A stretch of DNA of 64,000 nt. Origin: FEN-1191 sp964528845. GTDB lineage: Bacteria > Pseudomonadota > Gammaproteobacteria > Steroidobacterales > Steroidobacteraceae. The notes under the pieces were generated by a model, which saw only the letters and a list, made by a program, of their open reading frames with translations, was not told where the DNA came from and searched no databases. The translations under genes were made by a program, and so were the position numbers. This document shows, piece by piece, positions 47,088 through 55,949 of this stretch. Every line of letters begins with the position of its first letter. Position 1 is the first letter of the stretch. The stretch covers positions 1-64,000 of the forward strand of contig CAZGVE010000017.1 of assembly GCA_964528845.1 (NCBI GenBank), written 5' to 3'.

Positions 47088-48878
47088 ATGCATTCATTCT
47101 CAAACGGGCGCCGAGCCGCCTGGGCAGGCGCTCTCGCGCTCGCCGTGCTGCTGCTGCCGGTGCGCGCGGCCCGCGCCGACATCCGCATCGAGATCGACGG
47201 AGTCGAGGGAGCGCTGCGGCAGAACGTGCTGGCCCTGCTGAGCCTGCAGCGCTACCGGGACCGCGACCGGATCGAGCCCGAGGCGGTCCAGCGCCTGTAC
47301 AACCGCATCGACGACGAGGTCCGCACGGCGCTACGTCCGTTCGGGTACTACGAGCCGCGGATCACCTCGACGCTGCAGCCGCCGGACCGGGACCGGCGCT
47401 GGCGCGTACGCATCAGCATCGAACTCGGGGTCCCGGTGCTGATCGACACAGTGAGTGTGGTGGTCGGCGGACCGGGCGCCGAGGACCCGGAATTCATTCA
47501 GCTCCGATCAAGCGGCGCACTGCGCAGCGGAATGCGGCTCGATCATGCCGGCTATGAGCAGCTCAAGGGCAGCCTGGAGCGCGCCGCCGCGACCTACGGC
47601 TACCTGGACGCCCGGATGCTGCGCAGTGAAATGCGCGTGAACCTCGCGACCCACCGGGCCGACATCTTCCTGGAACTGCAGACCGGGGAACGCTATCGCT
47701 TCGGCGAGACGACAATCGAGCAGCATGCGGTGCGCGAAGAGGTGGTGCGCCGCTTTCTGCGCTATCGGCAGGGCGATCCCTACAATGCGTTGCTGCTGCT
47801 GCGCACCCAGTTCGCGCTCGACGACAGCCTCTACTATTCGACCGTCGAGGTCGAGGCTGGCGAGCGCGATCCGCTCCATCACACGGTCCCGATCAACATC
47901 AGCGCCAACAACTCGCGCCGCGGCTATTCGATCGGGGCCGGCTACGGCACCGATACCGGACCGCGCGGCACCGCGAGCTGGACCGTGCCGCGCGTGAACA
48001 GCTACGGGCATCGATTCCGCGTGGAGGCGCAGGTGTCGCAGATCCAGCAGACCTTCGACGCGCGCTACGACGTGCCGTTTGGTGACCCGGCGCTCGAGAA
48101 GATGTCGCTGGATCTGGTCGGGCAGGAGGCGGAGTATGGCGACTACGTGACGACCAACAACGTGTCCTTCGTGCCGGCCGTGACGCAGATCCTCGGCGGC
48201 TGGCAACGGATCATCTCCGTGACCGCAGCGCATACCGTGACCGCCGATCCGGTCGGCGGCCGTCAGATCGACAATTTGGTCCTGCCAGGCATCGTGTTCG
48301 CGTCTGTGCCGGAGGGGTACCTCGGAGAGGCTCTGTTCAGCCGCGGGCTGTACGTGCAGCTGCTGGGATCGAGCACTGCGCTGGGCGCGCGCGCCAATTT
48401 TCTGCGCCTGGACGTGCAGGCGCAGCGCGTCGTGGATCTCGCACCTCGCTGGCACCTGCTGCTGCGTACCGAACTCGGGGCCAGCACCGTGAATGACGTG
48501 GAGCACATCCCGGGGCAGTACCGCTTCTTCGCGGGCGGCGACCGCAGCGTGCGCGGCTTTGCGTTCGACGATCTCTCACCGCTGCGGGCGACGCCTGGCA
48601 CGGGCGTCCCGGTGAAGGTCGGCGGCCGGGACCTCGCGACCGGGACGGTGGAACTGGAGCGCGACCTGCCGCGCAATCTGGGCATCGCGGTGTTCGTCGA
48701 CGGCGGCAATGCGATCGACCATTTCAACGATCCGCTGGCCTGGTCGGCCGGAATCGGCTTTCGGCTGCGCCTGCCGGTCATCACGGTAGGCATCGACATC
48801 GCGCAGGCGCTGCGCGCCCCCGGCTTCCCTGGTCTGCCGGGCCCGCGACTGCACCTGAACATCTCCCCACGACTATGA
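47088..48878 (+). CDS. tamA: Translocation and assembly module outer-membrane protein TamA
   Basis: This Omp85-family barrel helps insert outer-membrane proteins with TamB. The 596-residue product has a signal peptide (GALALAVLLLPVRAARA). Three POTRA-like domains (about 30-270) follow, then a 16-strand barrel with the conserved L6 motif RFFAGGDRSVRGF and a C-terminal strand ending in LHLNISPRL. Length is close to E. coli TamA (577). The stop overlaps the tamB start by four bases. Confidence 0.95.
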   Translation: MHSFSNGRRAAWAGALALAVLLLPVRAARADIRIEIDGVEGALRQNVLALLSLQRYRDRDRIEPEAVQRLYNRIDDEVRTALRPFGYYEPRITSTLQPPDRDRRWRVRISIELGVPVLIDTVSVVVGGPGAEDPEFIQLRSSGALRSGMRLDHAGYEQLKGSLERAAATYGYLDARMLRSEMRVNLATHRADIFLELQTGERYRFGETTIEQHAVREEVVRRFLRYRQGDPYNALLLLRTQFALDDSLYYSTVEVEAGERDPLHHTVPINISANNSRRGYSIGAGYGTDTGPRGTASWTVPRVNSYGHRFRVEAQVSQIQQTFDARYDVPFGDPALEKMSLDLVGQEAEYGDYVTTNNVSFVPAVTQILGGWQRIISVTAAHTVTADPVGGRQIDNLVLPGIVFASVPEGYLGEALFSRGLYVQLLGSSTALGARANFLRLDVQAQRVVDLAPRWHLLLRTELGASTVNDVEHIPGQYRFFAGGDRSVRGFAFDDLSPLRATPGTGVPVKVGGRDLATGTVELERDLPRNLGIAVFVDGGNAIDHFNDPLAWSAGIGFRLRLPVITVGIDIAQALRAPGFPGLPGPRLHLNISPRL

Positions 48879-51800
48879 AGCCCCGGTCAACCACGCGTCG
48901 CCGGATCCAGTTCATCTGGAGCCTGGTGCTGCTGCTCGCCGTGCCGCTGTCGGGACTGTATTACCTCGGCTACACCGAGGGCGGCCTGCAGCTGATCGCG
49001 GCTGCACTGAGCGGGCACGTCGGGCCGGTAAACATCCAGCTGCGCGGCGTCAGCGGCACGCTGGCCGGAGGTCTGCACGTCGACCAGCTTGTCATCGACC
49101 ATCGGCGCGCCCACATCGAGATCGAGGATGCCACTGCCCGGCTCGCGATCCTGCCACTGGCCTGGCAGACCATCCGCGCACCCGAAGTCCATGTACGCCG
49201 GCTGCTGGTCCATGCGCTCAGCGTTCCGGACGACGGCCGCGAGCATTCCCCCCTGTTCCTGCCGCCATTGATGCGAATCGATGCCGAGCGCGTCGACGTC
49301 CAGCGCTTCGAGCTCATCGCAGCCAATGGTGTCGAGCTCGACAGCTCGGGCGTCCAGGCCACCGGGGCGGTCTATCCGGACCGCATCCGGATCTATTCGA
49401 CCTCGCTGGACTATGCCGGCATCGGTCTGCAGGCCAGCGGCGAATTACTGGCGACGCGGCCGTTGGGACTGAACGGCACATTGCATGTCTCCGCGCAGCC
49501 GACGCGGCAGACGCCTCGGCAGCCACCATGGACGATCAACGCGCGATTCGACGGCACACTGCGCGGAATCACGCTGGATGCCGAATTCGCCGAGCCCTTC
49601 CTGGCCCAGTTCCGCGGGGAAGTGCTCGATCTCACGGGCGCCTGGCACTGGCACGGCTACGGCCAGGTTCGGCGTCTCGACATCACGGTATGGGGAGCGG
49701 GCAGCGCGCTCGGACTCATCAGCGGCGGCCTGGCGCTGCAGGGAGACCGCCATGGCTTCCAGGCACATGGCGGCCTGGATGCGACGGGTCTGAACGCCGG
49801 CGTGATCGCGACCGACTTCGCCGGCGCTGTAAGCGGCCGCACGCTCATCGTGTCGAGCCTGCGGCTGCACCATTCCGCTTCGGGAGCCAGCGCCTTGGCT
49901 CAGGGCAGCGTCACCCTGGCCCCGGGCGGGCCGCGGCTCGCGCTGTCGGGCACCTGGACTGACTTCCGCTGGCCGCTGGAACGTGCTGATGCCGCCGTAC
50001 GCAGTGCGTCCGGCACCTACACCCTTGATGGACAGCTGCCATTTGCGCTCAGCGCCCAGGGCTCCTTGCGCATCGCCGACCTGGTCAACGTCGACGTGCA
50101 GCAGCTTCGCGGCCAACTCGCACACGATGGCCTGGATGCGCGGCTGATGACGGTCGCGCTGCTCGGCGGGCATGGCCAGCTGCACGGCTGGCTGCCGTGG
50201 TCGCAGCGGCAGCGCTGGCAGATGCAGGGCAGCATCGCCGGCCTCAATCTTGCGCAGGGAAATTCGCGCCTCGGCGGCCGGATCGGCTTCGGGCTGAATG
50301 CCACCGGAGTGGGCTTCGGACTCGGCAATGAGCTGGACGTGCAGGCCACCGGCTTGAGCGGCCAGGTCCAGGGCCAGCGTGCCGAGGGCCATGCGCATGT
50401 CGCACGCCGCAACGGCGCATGGCTGTTCGACGACGTACGGGTCCAGCTCGGCTCCACGCACGTCGCGCTCGACGGGCGGCTCGGGGCGCAGCTCGATCTG
50501 AATTTCGCAATTGACGCCACGGATCTCGGGCTGCTGCGCACCGGTGTCTCGGGTCGGCTCAATGCCCACGGCAGCCTGCGTGGCGAATTGCGTGACCCGA
50601 CCGTCAAGGCGACCCTGCAGGCGCGGAACATCGCCTGGGATGCCGTCCGGCTCGACAGCCTCGACGGCCTGATCGACTTCGATCCGCACGGCTCGGGACG
50701 CGCGGACACGACTCTGCGGGTGGCTGGCCTGCGGGCCGCCGGCAGGGTCTTCGAGCACCTCGCTCTGAAAACCGCGGGTACCGCGGCCGAGCACAGCGTC
50801 GAACTCGATGCACGCGCCGAGGGACTGTCCTTCAACGTGCGGGGCCACGGACGCTACGCTGCGGGACTGTGGCAGGGGCAGTTCGAGAACGCGCAGCTCA
50901 GTGACGGCGCCGCGCTGCAGATGAGTCTCGAGGCCCCTTCCGGCATGAGCCTCACCGGCGCACGCCTGCAGCTCGACCAGTTCTGCCTGCGCGCGGCGGC
51001 GGCGCGCCTGTGCGCCGCCGCGCAGCTCAACGACGCGCAGCGCCGCGTCGCGCTGAGCGCAACGAACTTGCCGCTGCGCACGGTCACGGCCGGCCTGACG
51101 GCCGCCACCGATTACGAGGGCACGCTGACGGTCAAGATCGATGCCGCCGCCGGCAGTCAGTCAACGTGGTATGGCTCGCTGAGTGCCCAGCTGACCGACG
51201 CCGCGATCGCCCGGCACGGCAGCAACGGCCGGGTGGAGCGCTTGCAGCTCGGCACCGGGAAGGTGGAGGCATCGCTGAACCAGAGCGCGCTGACGGCCAG
51301 CCTCGCGCTCGATGCCGGCAGCGCGGGTAACATTTCTGGTCATCTCGAGGCCCACGGCGGCGATGATACCCCGTGGCGCGACTGGCCGATGTCAGGCGAG
51401 CTGCGCGCCGAGACCACGGCGGTAGGATTCATCGATTCCTACGTATCGCGGATCGATCGGGCCAGCGGCCGGCTCGCGGCCCAGCTGACGCTGGCGGGAA
51501 CCGCGGCGGCCCCCGAACTCAGTGGCGACCTGCGGCTCAGCGATGCGCAGCTCGATGCGTATCAGATCAACCTTTCCCTGCGCGACCTGAACTTCGATGC
51601 ACATCTTCGAGGCAACTCCCTCGCCGTCAAGGGGGATGCCAATGCCGGCTCGGATGGGCACGCGAGCGTCGAAGGCAAACTCAGCTGGCTGCAGGGCGTC
51701 CCCACCGGCGAATTGCACCTGCGTGGCACCGACCTGCGCCTGATCAATATTCCCGAGGCGCGCGTCGATGCCTCTCCCGACGTGACCGTACACCTGCAGG

Positions 51801-52645
51801 GCACCCGCATCGACGTGAATGGGCAGATCAACCTGCCCTACGCACGCATCGAACCGGCCGATCTCGCCAACGCCGTGCTGCCCTCGAGCGATGAGGTCAT
51901 CGTCGGGCGCGATGCCGCCACCGGCGAGAATACCTTCAAGGTGTTCAGCGCGATCACGCTGGTGCTTGGCGAGCGCGTGACGGTCAACACGCTGGGGCTG
52001 TCAGGCCGACTGAGCGGCAGCATCTCCGTGATGACGGACGATACCGGTATCAACCGCGGCAGCGGCGAACTCAAGGTCGAGGAGGGCAAGTATCTGGCCT
52101 ACGGCCGCAATCTCGATATCGAGCGCGGCCGGCTGCTGTTCAGCAATGGACTGATCGGCGACCCAGGCCTGGACCTGCGGGCCGTCAAGACCTTTCCCGA
52201 CATCAAGGCCGGCGTGAATGTACGCGGTACGCTGCGCTCGCCGCGCATGACGTTTTTCTCCGACCCGGAAGTATCGCAGTCGCAGATCGTCTCGCTGCTG
52301 CTGGCCGGCGGTTCGCTCGAGAGCGTCCAGAACAGCAACACGGATCCGTCCAACCGCGCGTCCGCGGCTCGCTCCGAGGCACTGATGCAGGGTGGAGCGA
52401 TCCTTGCGCAGCAGGTAGGGGGCCGCTTCAACATCGAGGCAGGAGTCGAGCAGGACCTGACCAACCAGACCTCGCTGGTGCTCGGGCGCTACCTGTCGCC
52501 TCGGCTCTACGTGAGCTATGGCGTCGGCCTCGTCGAGGCGATCAACACGATCAAGATGCGCTATACGATCGGCGATCACTGGACCATCAAGACCGAAGCC
52601 GGCACGCAGCGTAGCGCGGACCTGGTATTCACGATCGAACGCTAG
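48875..52645 (+). CDS. tamB: Translocation and assembly module inner-membrane protein TamB
   Basis: AsmA/TamB-type bridge protein of 1256 residues (E. coli TamB is 1259). An N-terminal signal-anchor (IWSLVLLLAVPLSGLYYLGY) leads into a long beta-taco of repetitive strands that spans the periplasm. The C-terminal DUF490 domain is clear: GELKVEEGKYLAYGRNLDIERGRLLFSNGLI, PDIKAGVNVRGTLRSPRMTFFSDPEVSQSQIVSLLLAGG, and a final strand ending VFTIER. The gene pair acts in outer-membrane protein assembly and possibly phospholipid transport. Confidence 0.95.
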   Translation: MKPRSTTRRRIQFIWSLVLLLAVPLSGLYYLGYTEGGLQLIAAALSGHVGPVNIQLRGVSGTLAGGLHVDQLVIDHRRAHIEIEDATARLAILPLAWQTIRAPEVHVRRLLVHALSVPDDGREHSPLFLPPLMRIDAERVDVQRFELIAANGVELDSSGVQATGAVYPDRIRIYSTSLDYAGIGLQASGELLATRPLGLNGTLHVSAQPTRQTPRQPPWTINARFDGTLRGITLDAEFAEPFLAQFRGEVLDLTGAWHWHGYGQVRRLDITVWGAGSALGLISGGLALQGDRHGFQAHGGLDATGLNAGVIATDFAGAVSGRTLIVSSLRLHHSASGASALAQGSVTLAPGGPRLALSGTWTDFRWPLERADAAVRSASGTYTLDGQLPFALSAQGSLRIADLVNVDVQQLRGQLAHDGLDARLMTVALLGGHGQLHGWLPWSQRQRWQMQGSIAGLNLAQGNSRLGGRIGFGLNATGVGFGLGNELDVQATGLSGQVQGQRAEGHAHVARRNGAWLFDDVRVQLGSTHVALDGRLGAQLDLNFAIDATDLGLLRTGVSGRLNAHGSLRGELRDPTVKATLQARNIAWDAVRLDSLDGLIDFDPHGSGRADTTLRVAGLRAAGRVFEHLALKTAGTAAEHSVELDARAEGLSFNVRGHGRYAAGLWQGQFENAQLSDGAALQMSLEAPSGMSLTGARLQLDQFCLRAAAARLCAAAQLNDAQRRVALSATNLPLRTVTAGLTAATDYEGTLTVKIDAAAGSQSTWYGSLSAQLTDAAIARHGSNGRVERLQLGTGKVEASLNQSALTASLALDAGSAGNISGHLEAHGGDDTPWRDWPMSGELRAETTAVGFIDSYVSRIDRASGRLAAQLTLAGTAAAPELSGDLRLSDAQLDAYQINLSLRDLNFDAHLRGNSLAVKGDANAGSDGHASVEGKLSWLQGVPTGELHLRGTDLRLINIPEARVDASPDVTVHLQGTRIDVNGQINLPYARIEPADLANAVLPSSDEVIVGRDAATGENTFKVFSAITLVLGERVTVNTLGLSGRLSGSISVMTDDTGINRGSGELKVEEGKYLAYGRNLDIERGRLLFSNGLIGDPGLDLRAVKTFPDIKAGVNVRGTLRSPRMTFFSDPEVSQSQIVSLLLAGGSLESVQNSNTDPSNRASAARSEALMQGGAILAQQVGGRFNIEAGVEQDLTNQTSLVLGRYLSPRLYVSYGVGLVEAINTIKMRYTIGDHWTIKTEAGTQRSADLVFTIER

Positions 52646-52692
52646 GCGGAGCGCCGGGCGCCCCCCTGGGCGTGGCGCTGACCTAAGCCGCG

Positions 52693-54005
52693 CTACTTCT
52701 TGCGTCGCGCGGCCGATGCCGGTCGCCGCTTCGCGCTGGCCCTCCTGGCTGCCGGGCGCTTGCTGACCCGGGCCTTCGCCTTCGGCTTAGCCTTTGCCTT
52801 TGGCTTGGCCTTTGGCTTGGCCTTTGCCTTTGCCTTGGCCTTGGCCTTGTTCTTGGCCGGCTTCTTCGGCGCTGCCTTCTTGGCAACCATTTTCCCTGCT
52901 GCGGACTTTTTCGCTGCGGGCTTTTTCGNNNNNNNNNNNNNNNNNNNNNNNNNNNNNNNNNNNNNNNNNNNNNNNNNNNNNNNNNNNNNNNNNNNNNNNN
53001 NNNNNNNNNNNNNNNNNNNNNNNNNNNNGCCTTCTTGGCAACCATTTTCCCTGCTGCGGACTTTTTCGCTGCGGGCTTTTTCGGCGCCGCCTTCCTTGGG
53101 GCGGCCCTCTTCGCAGCGGGTTGAACGACCGCCGGCTTCGGCGCGGCGGCCGGCGTGGCCGCCGGCGGTTTCGCGGCAGCAGGCTTGGCGGGGGCCGCGG
53201 CCGGGGCAGGCTTGGCGGCCGGCTTGGGCGCCGCCGACGCCGGCGCAGCGCTTGGGAAACTGTGCACTGCGAACAGCGCCCCGCCCGCGTCGAGCAGCTG
53301 GGCGATACGTCCGCCGCCCGGCACGGGCACCGGACCGTGCACGATCTGCCCACCGGCCTTGGCGACCGTCGCGACGGTGGCCTCGATGTCGGTCACGGTC
53401 GCGTACGGCAGCCACTGCGTGGCCATGCCGGGCTTGCTCGGCTTGTAGATACCGCCCTGCTGCTGGCCATCCCATCCGAAGATCAGGTACACGTTGGAGG
53501 GACCCATGGTCATTCGGTCCATGACCTTCCAGCCGAACAGCTCACCATAGAACTTGAACGCCGCCTCGTAGTCGGTCGTTGCCAGTTCCTGCCACGAGAA
53601 CTGGCCCTGCTGCTTCGGATCAGCCGGCGCAGGCCCGGGCTGATTGGAATGATGGATGCCGAAGGTGGCGCCCTGCGGATCCGACAGCACGGCGATGCGG
53701 CCTCCAGTGGGCAGGTCGAACGGCGCCCGGAGGAGCTTGCCACCGAGCCGCACGGCCGCGGTAGCCGTCTCATCCACGTCCTGCGCGCCCAGGTAAGGCA
53801 GCCAGTGCGGCCGCGCATTCCCCGAGAGCTTCTGCAGGCCACCGACACCCGCACCGCCCGCCGTGAACATCGTGTAATCGGGCATTCCCGGCGGCACCTG
53901 GGTGTGCCAGCCGACGACCTTCGAATAGAAGGCGGCAGCCGCCGCGGTGTCCTGCACGTTGAGTTCCTGCCAGACAAATCGGCCGTGCACGTTCGGCTGT
54001 GCCAT
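52693..54005 (-). CDS. Two-domain VOC (glyoxalase-like) protein with a lysine-rich H1-like tail, interrupted by assembly gap
   Basis: Two vicinal-oxygen-chelate domains occupy about residues 1-125 and 130-245: GRFVWQELNVQDTAAAAAFYSKVVGW and, in the second, GQFSWQELATTDYEAAFKFYGELFGW. An Ala/Pro/Lys linker leads to a tail of KKPAAKKSAAGKMVAKK-type repeats, and beyond the gap to AKAKAKPKAKP repeats ending in SAARRKK, as in histone H1-like bacterial proteins. The 100-N gap breaks the frame only because 100 is not a multiple of three; the same reading resumes in another frame. Start ATG 54005. VOC domains are metal-dependent or binding modules; the tail likely binds nucleic acid. Confidence 0.78.
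52874..53083. repeat. 55-bp identical direct repeats flanking a 100-N assembly gap
   Basis: The 55 bases at 52874-52928 are identical to 53029-53083, on either side of the N run 52929-53028. On the coding strand each encodes part of a 20-residue unit (KKPAAKKSAAGKMVAKKAAP). The gap was probably left where an array of 60-bp repeats could not be assembled; the true copy number is unknown. Confidence 0.93.
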
Positions 54006-54201
54006 GGGAGTCCCCTTGAAGAAGAATTGGAACGACGCGGTAGCTTGGCGCTCGTCTACGAGTTTCTTGTAGCCGTCGCAGAAGATAACCGAAGCGCCCG
54101 CGCCCCGGTAGTGTCCACCGGCGGAGGCGCCGCGGGATCGTCGGGAAGCGTCCCGCCGCGGCGGCGCGCATCCCAGGCCGGGGGTGGCTCTTGTGTCGTC
54201 G

Positions 54202-54235
54202 TGCATTTTTATGCATACTTATTCAAGTTTATGCA
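54202..54235. promoter_or_regulatory. Candidate ArgR operator array before argR
   Basis: An AT-rich block holds TGCAT-TTTT-ATGCA (54202-54215, perfect palindrome), overlapping TGCAT-ACTT-ATTCA (54212-54225) and TTCAA-GTTT-ATGCA (54222-54235). Half sites recur every 10 bp, one helical turn. Each resembles the ARG box (TGAAT-N4-ATTCA). The block lies 11-45 bp before the argR ATG and overlaps a weak promoter-like pair TTGTGT (54191-54196) / CATACT (54214-54219). Autoregulation of the operon by ArgR is likely. Confidence 0.7.
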
Positions 54236-54246
54236 GTAGCAGCGCG

Positions 54247-54699
54247 ATGCTTACCGACCGCCAACAGTTCGACCGTCGCACCGCGATCATGCGCATCCTG
54301 CGCGGCGCGGTAGTGCGCCGGCAGAGCGACCTCGCACAGCTGCTCCGGCGCGACGGCTTCGAGGTCACGCAATCCTCCGTGAGCCGGGACCTGCGCGAGC
54401 TGGGAGTACTCAAGGCGAGCGGCCGCTACCTGCTGCCGCCGGACGAAGTCACGCGCGCCAACGGCGACTTCGGCGCGCTCGCGCAGTTCGTGCGCGCCGT
54501 GCGCCCCGCCGGCTCCTCGATCACGGTGATCCGGACCACGATCGGGGCCGCGCCCAGCGTCGCGGTCGCGCTCGACAAGGCCGAGTGGCCGGAAGTCGTC
54601 GGTACGATCTCCGGCGACGACACCATCTTCGTCGCGACGCAGGATGCCCGCGCGCAGCAGCGCCTGATCGCACGCCTCGATTCCCTGTTCCGCAGCTGA
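54247..54699 (+). CDS. argR: Arginine repressor
   Basis: The 150-residue transcription factor has an N-terminal winged helix (LAQLLRRDGFEVTQSSVSRDLRELGVLKA, about 32-60) and a C-terminal arginine-binding hexamerisation domain with VVGTISGDDTIFVAT (GTIxGDDTI motif). ATG 54247 gives the family length; an upstream ATG (54184) would lie before the operator. It is the first gene of the arginine operon, 8 bp before argG, and is probably autorepressed. Confidence 0.95.
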   Translation: MLTDRQQFDRRTAIMRILRGAVVRRQSDLAQLLRRDGFEVTQSSVSRDLRELGVLKASGRYLLPPDEVTRANGDFGALAQFVRAVRPAGSSITVIRTTIGAAPSVAVALDKAEWPEVVGTISGDDTIFVATQDARAQQRLIARLDSLFRS

Positions 54700-54707
54700 G
54701 AGTGCCC

Positions 54708-55949
54708 ATGCCTACTACGACCACGCCGGGCGCCACGCCCATCGTCCTCGCTTATTCCGGTGGCCTGGACACCTCGTTCCTGGTGCCCTGGATCAGGGAG
54801 CATCACCAGCGCCCGGTCATCACCGTGACGGTCGATACCGGTGGCATCGATGCGGCTGGCGCGGCGACGCTGCGTGCCCGAGCGCTCGCGCTCGGTGCGC
54901 TCGAGCACAGGCAGATCGATGCCCGCACCGACTACTTCGAGCAGGTGCTGCGCTTCCTGATCATGGGCAACGTGCGACGCGGCCAGCTCTACCCGCTGTG
55001 CGTCGGGGCCGAGCGCGTGATGCAGGCGCAGACCATCGCCCGCGTCGCGCGCGACCTCGGCAGCAACATGGTCGCGCACGGTTGCACGGCGGCGGGCAAT
55101 GACCAGGTGCGCTTCGAGGTCGCGCTGCGCACCCTGGCACCGGATCTGGAAATCCTGGCCCCGGTGCGCGATTGCGCATTCAAGCGCAGCGAGGAACTCG
55201 AATACCTGCAGGCCCGCCAGCTGCCCGTGCCGCCCTACGGCGCCGCCTATTCGACCAATCGCGGATTGTGGGGCGTCACCATCGGCGGCAAGGAGACACT
55301 GACCTCCAGCGGCAGCATTCCCGAGAGCGCCTGGGTGCTTTCGGCCGGTGCGTTCACCTCCCCGCGCGATCCGGAGCGCCACTCGGTGCGCTTCGAGCAC
55401 GGACTGCCCGTGGGGCTCGACGGCGCACAGCTATCCCCGGTCGCGCTCATCGAGCGGCTCGAGGCGCTGGCGGCACCGTTCGGCATCGGCCGCGGTATTC
55501 ACCTCGGCGACACCATCATCGGCACCAAGGGACGGGTGGCGTTCGAAGCACCGGCCGCCGAGGTGCTACTCAACGCTCACCGGGAACTCGAGAAGCTGGT
55601 GCTCACGCCGCGCCAGCAGCGCATCAAGGAGACCGTTTCACTGACCTACGGCGATCTGGTGCACGAAGGCCAGCTGCTCGACCCGGTATGCCGCGACATC
55701 GAGGCGCTGCTGCTGTCCTCGCAGGCACGCGTGAGCGGCGAAGTGCATCTGCTGCTGCGACCGGGCGCGCTATTCATCGAGGGAGTGGAATCCCCGTATT
55801 CGCTGATGGCGGCGTCCAAGGGGATCTACGGCGAGGCGGCGGGCGAATGGAGCGCGGTCGACGCGCTCGGGTTCTCCAGGATCGTGGCCCTGACCGGGGT
55901 GTTCCACCGCCGGGCAGGAGAAGCGGTCGCGGCAGGCGCGCATCCATGA
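54708..55949 (+). CDS. argG: Argininosuccinate synthase
   Basis: This joins citrulline and aspartate with ATP. The 413-residue product has the PP-loop LAYSGGLDTSF near residue 15, MVAHGCTAAGNDQVRFE (citrulline/ATP site) and later YSTNRGLWGVTIGG, with GVESPYSLMAASKGIYGE near the end. In a pathway using acyl-ornithine transcarbamylase, the acyl-citrulline must be deacylated before this step. Its TGA overlaps the ATG of the next gene (ATGA). Confidence 0.95.
   Translation: MPTTTTPGATPIVLAYSGGLDTSFLVPWIREHHQRPVITVTVDTGGIDAAGAATLRARALALGALEHRQIDARTDYFEQVLRFLIMGNVRRGQLYPLCVGAERVMQAQTIARVARDLGSNMVAHGCTAAGNDQVRFEVALRTLAPDLEILAPVRDCAFKRSEELEYLQARQLPVPPYGAAYSTNRGLWGVTIGGKETLTSSGSIPESAWVLSAGAFTSPRDPERHSVRFEHGLPVGLDGAQLSPVALIERLEALAAPFGIGRGIHLGDTIIGTKGRVAFEAPAAEVLLNAHRELEKLVLTPRQQRIKETVSLTYGDLVHEGQLLDPVCRDIEALLLSSQARVSGEVHLLLRPGALFIEGVESPYSLMAASKGIYGEAAGEWSAVDALGFSRIVALTGVFHRRAGEAVAAGAHP

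Noticed and set aside
52683..54206. Apparent frameshift or two separate genes around the VOC protein
   Set aside because: The frame change is an artefact of the 100-N placeholder; the same Lys/Ala repeat resumes on both sides.
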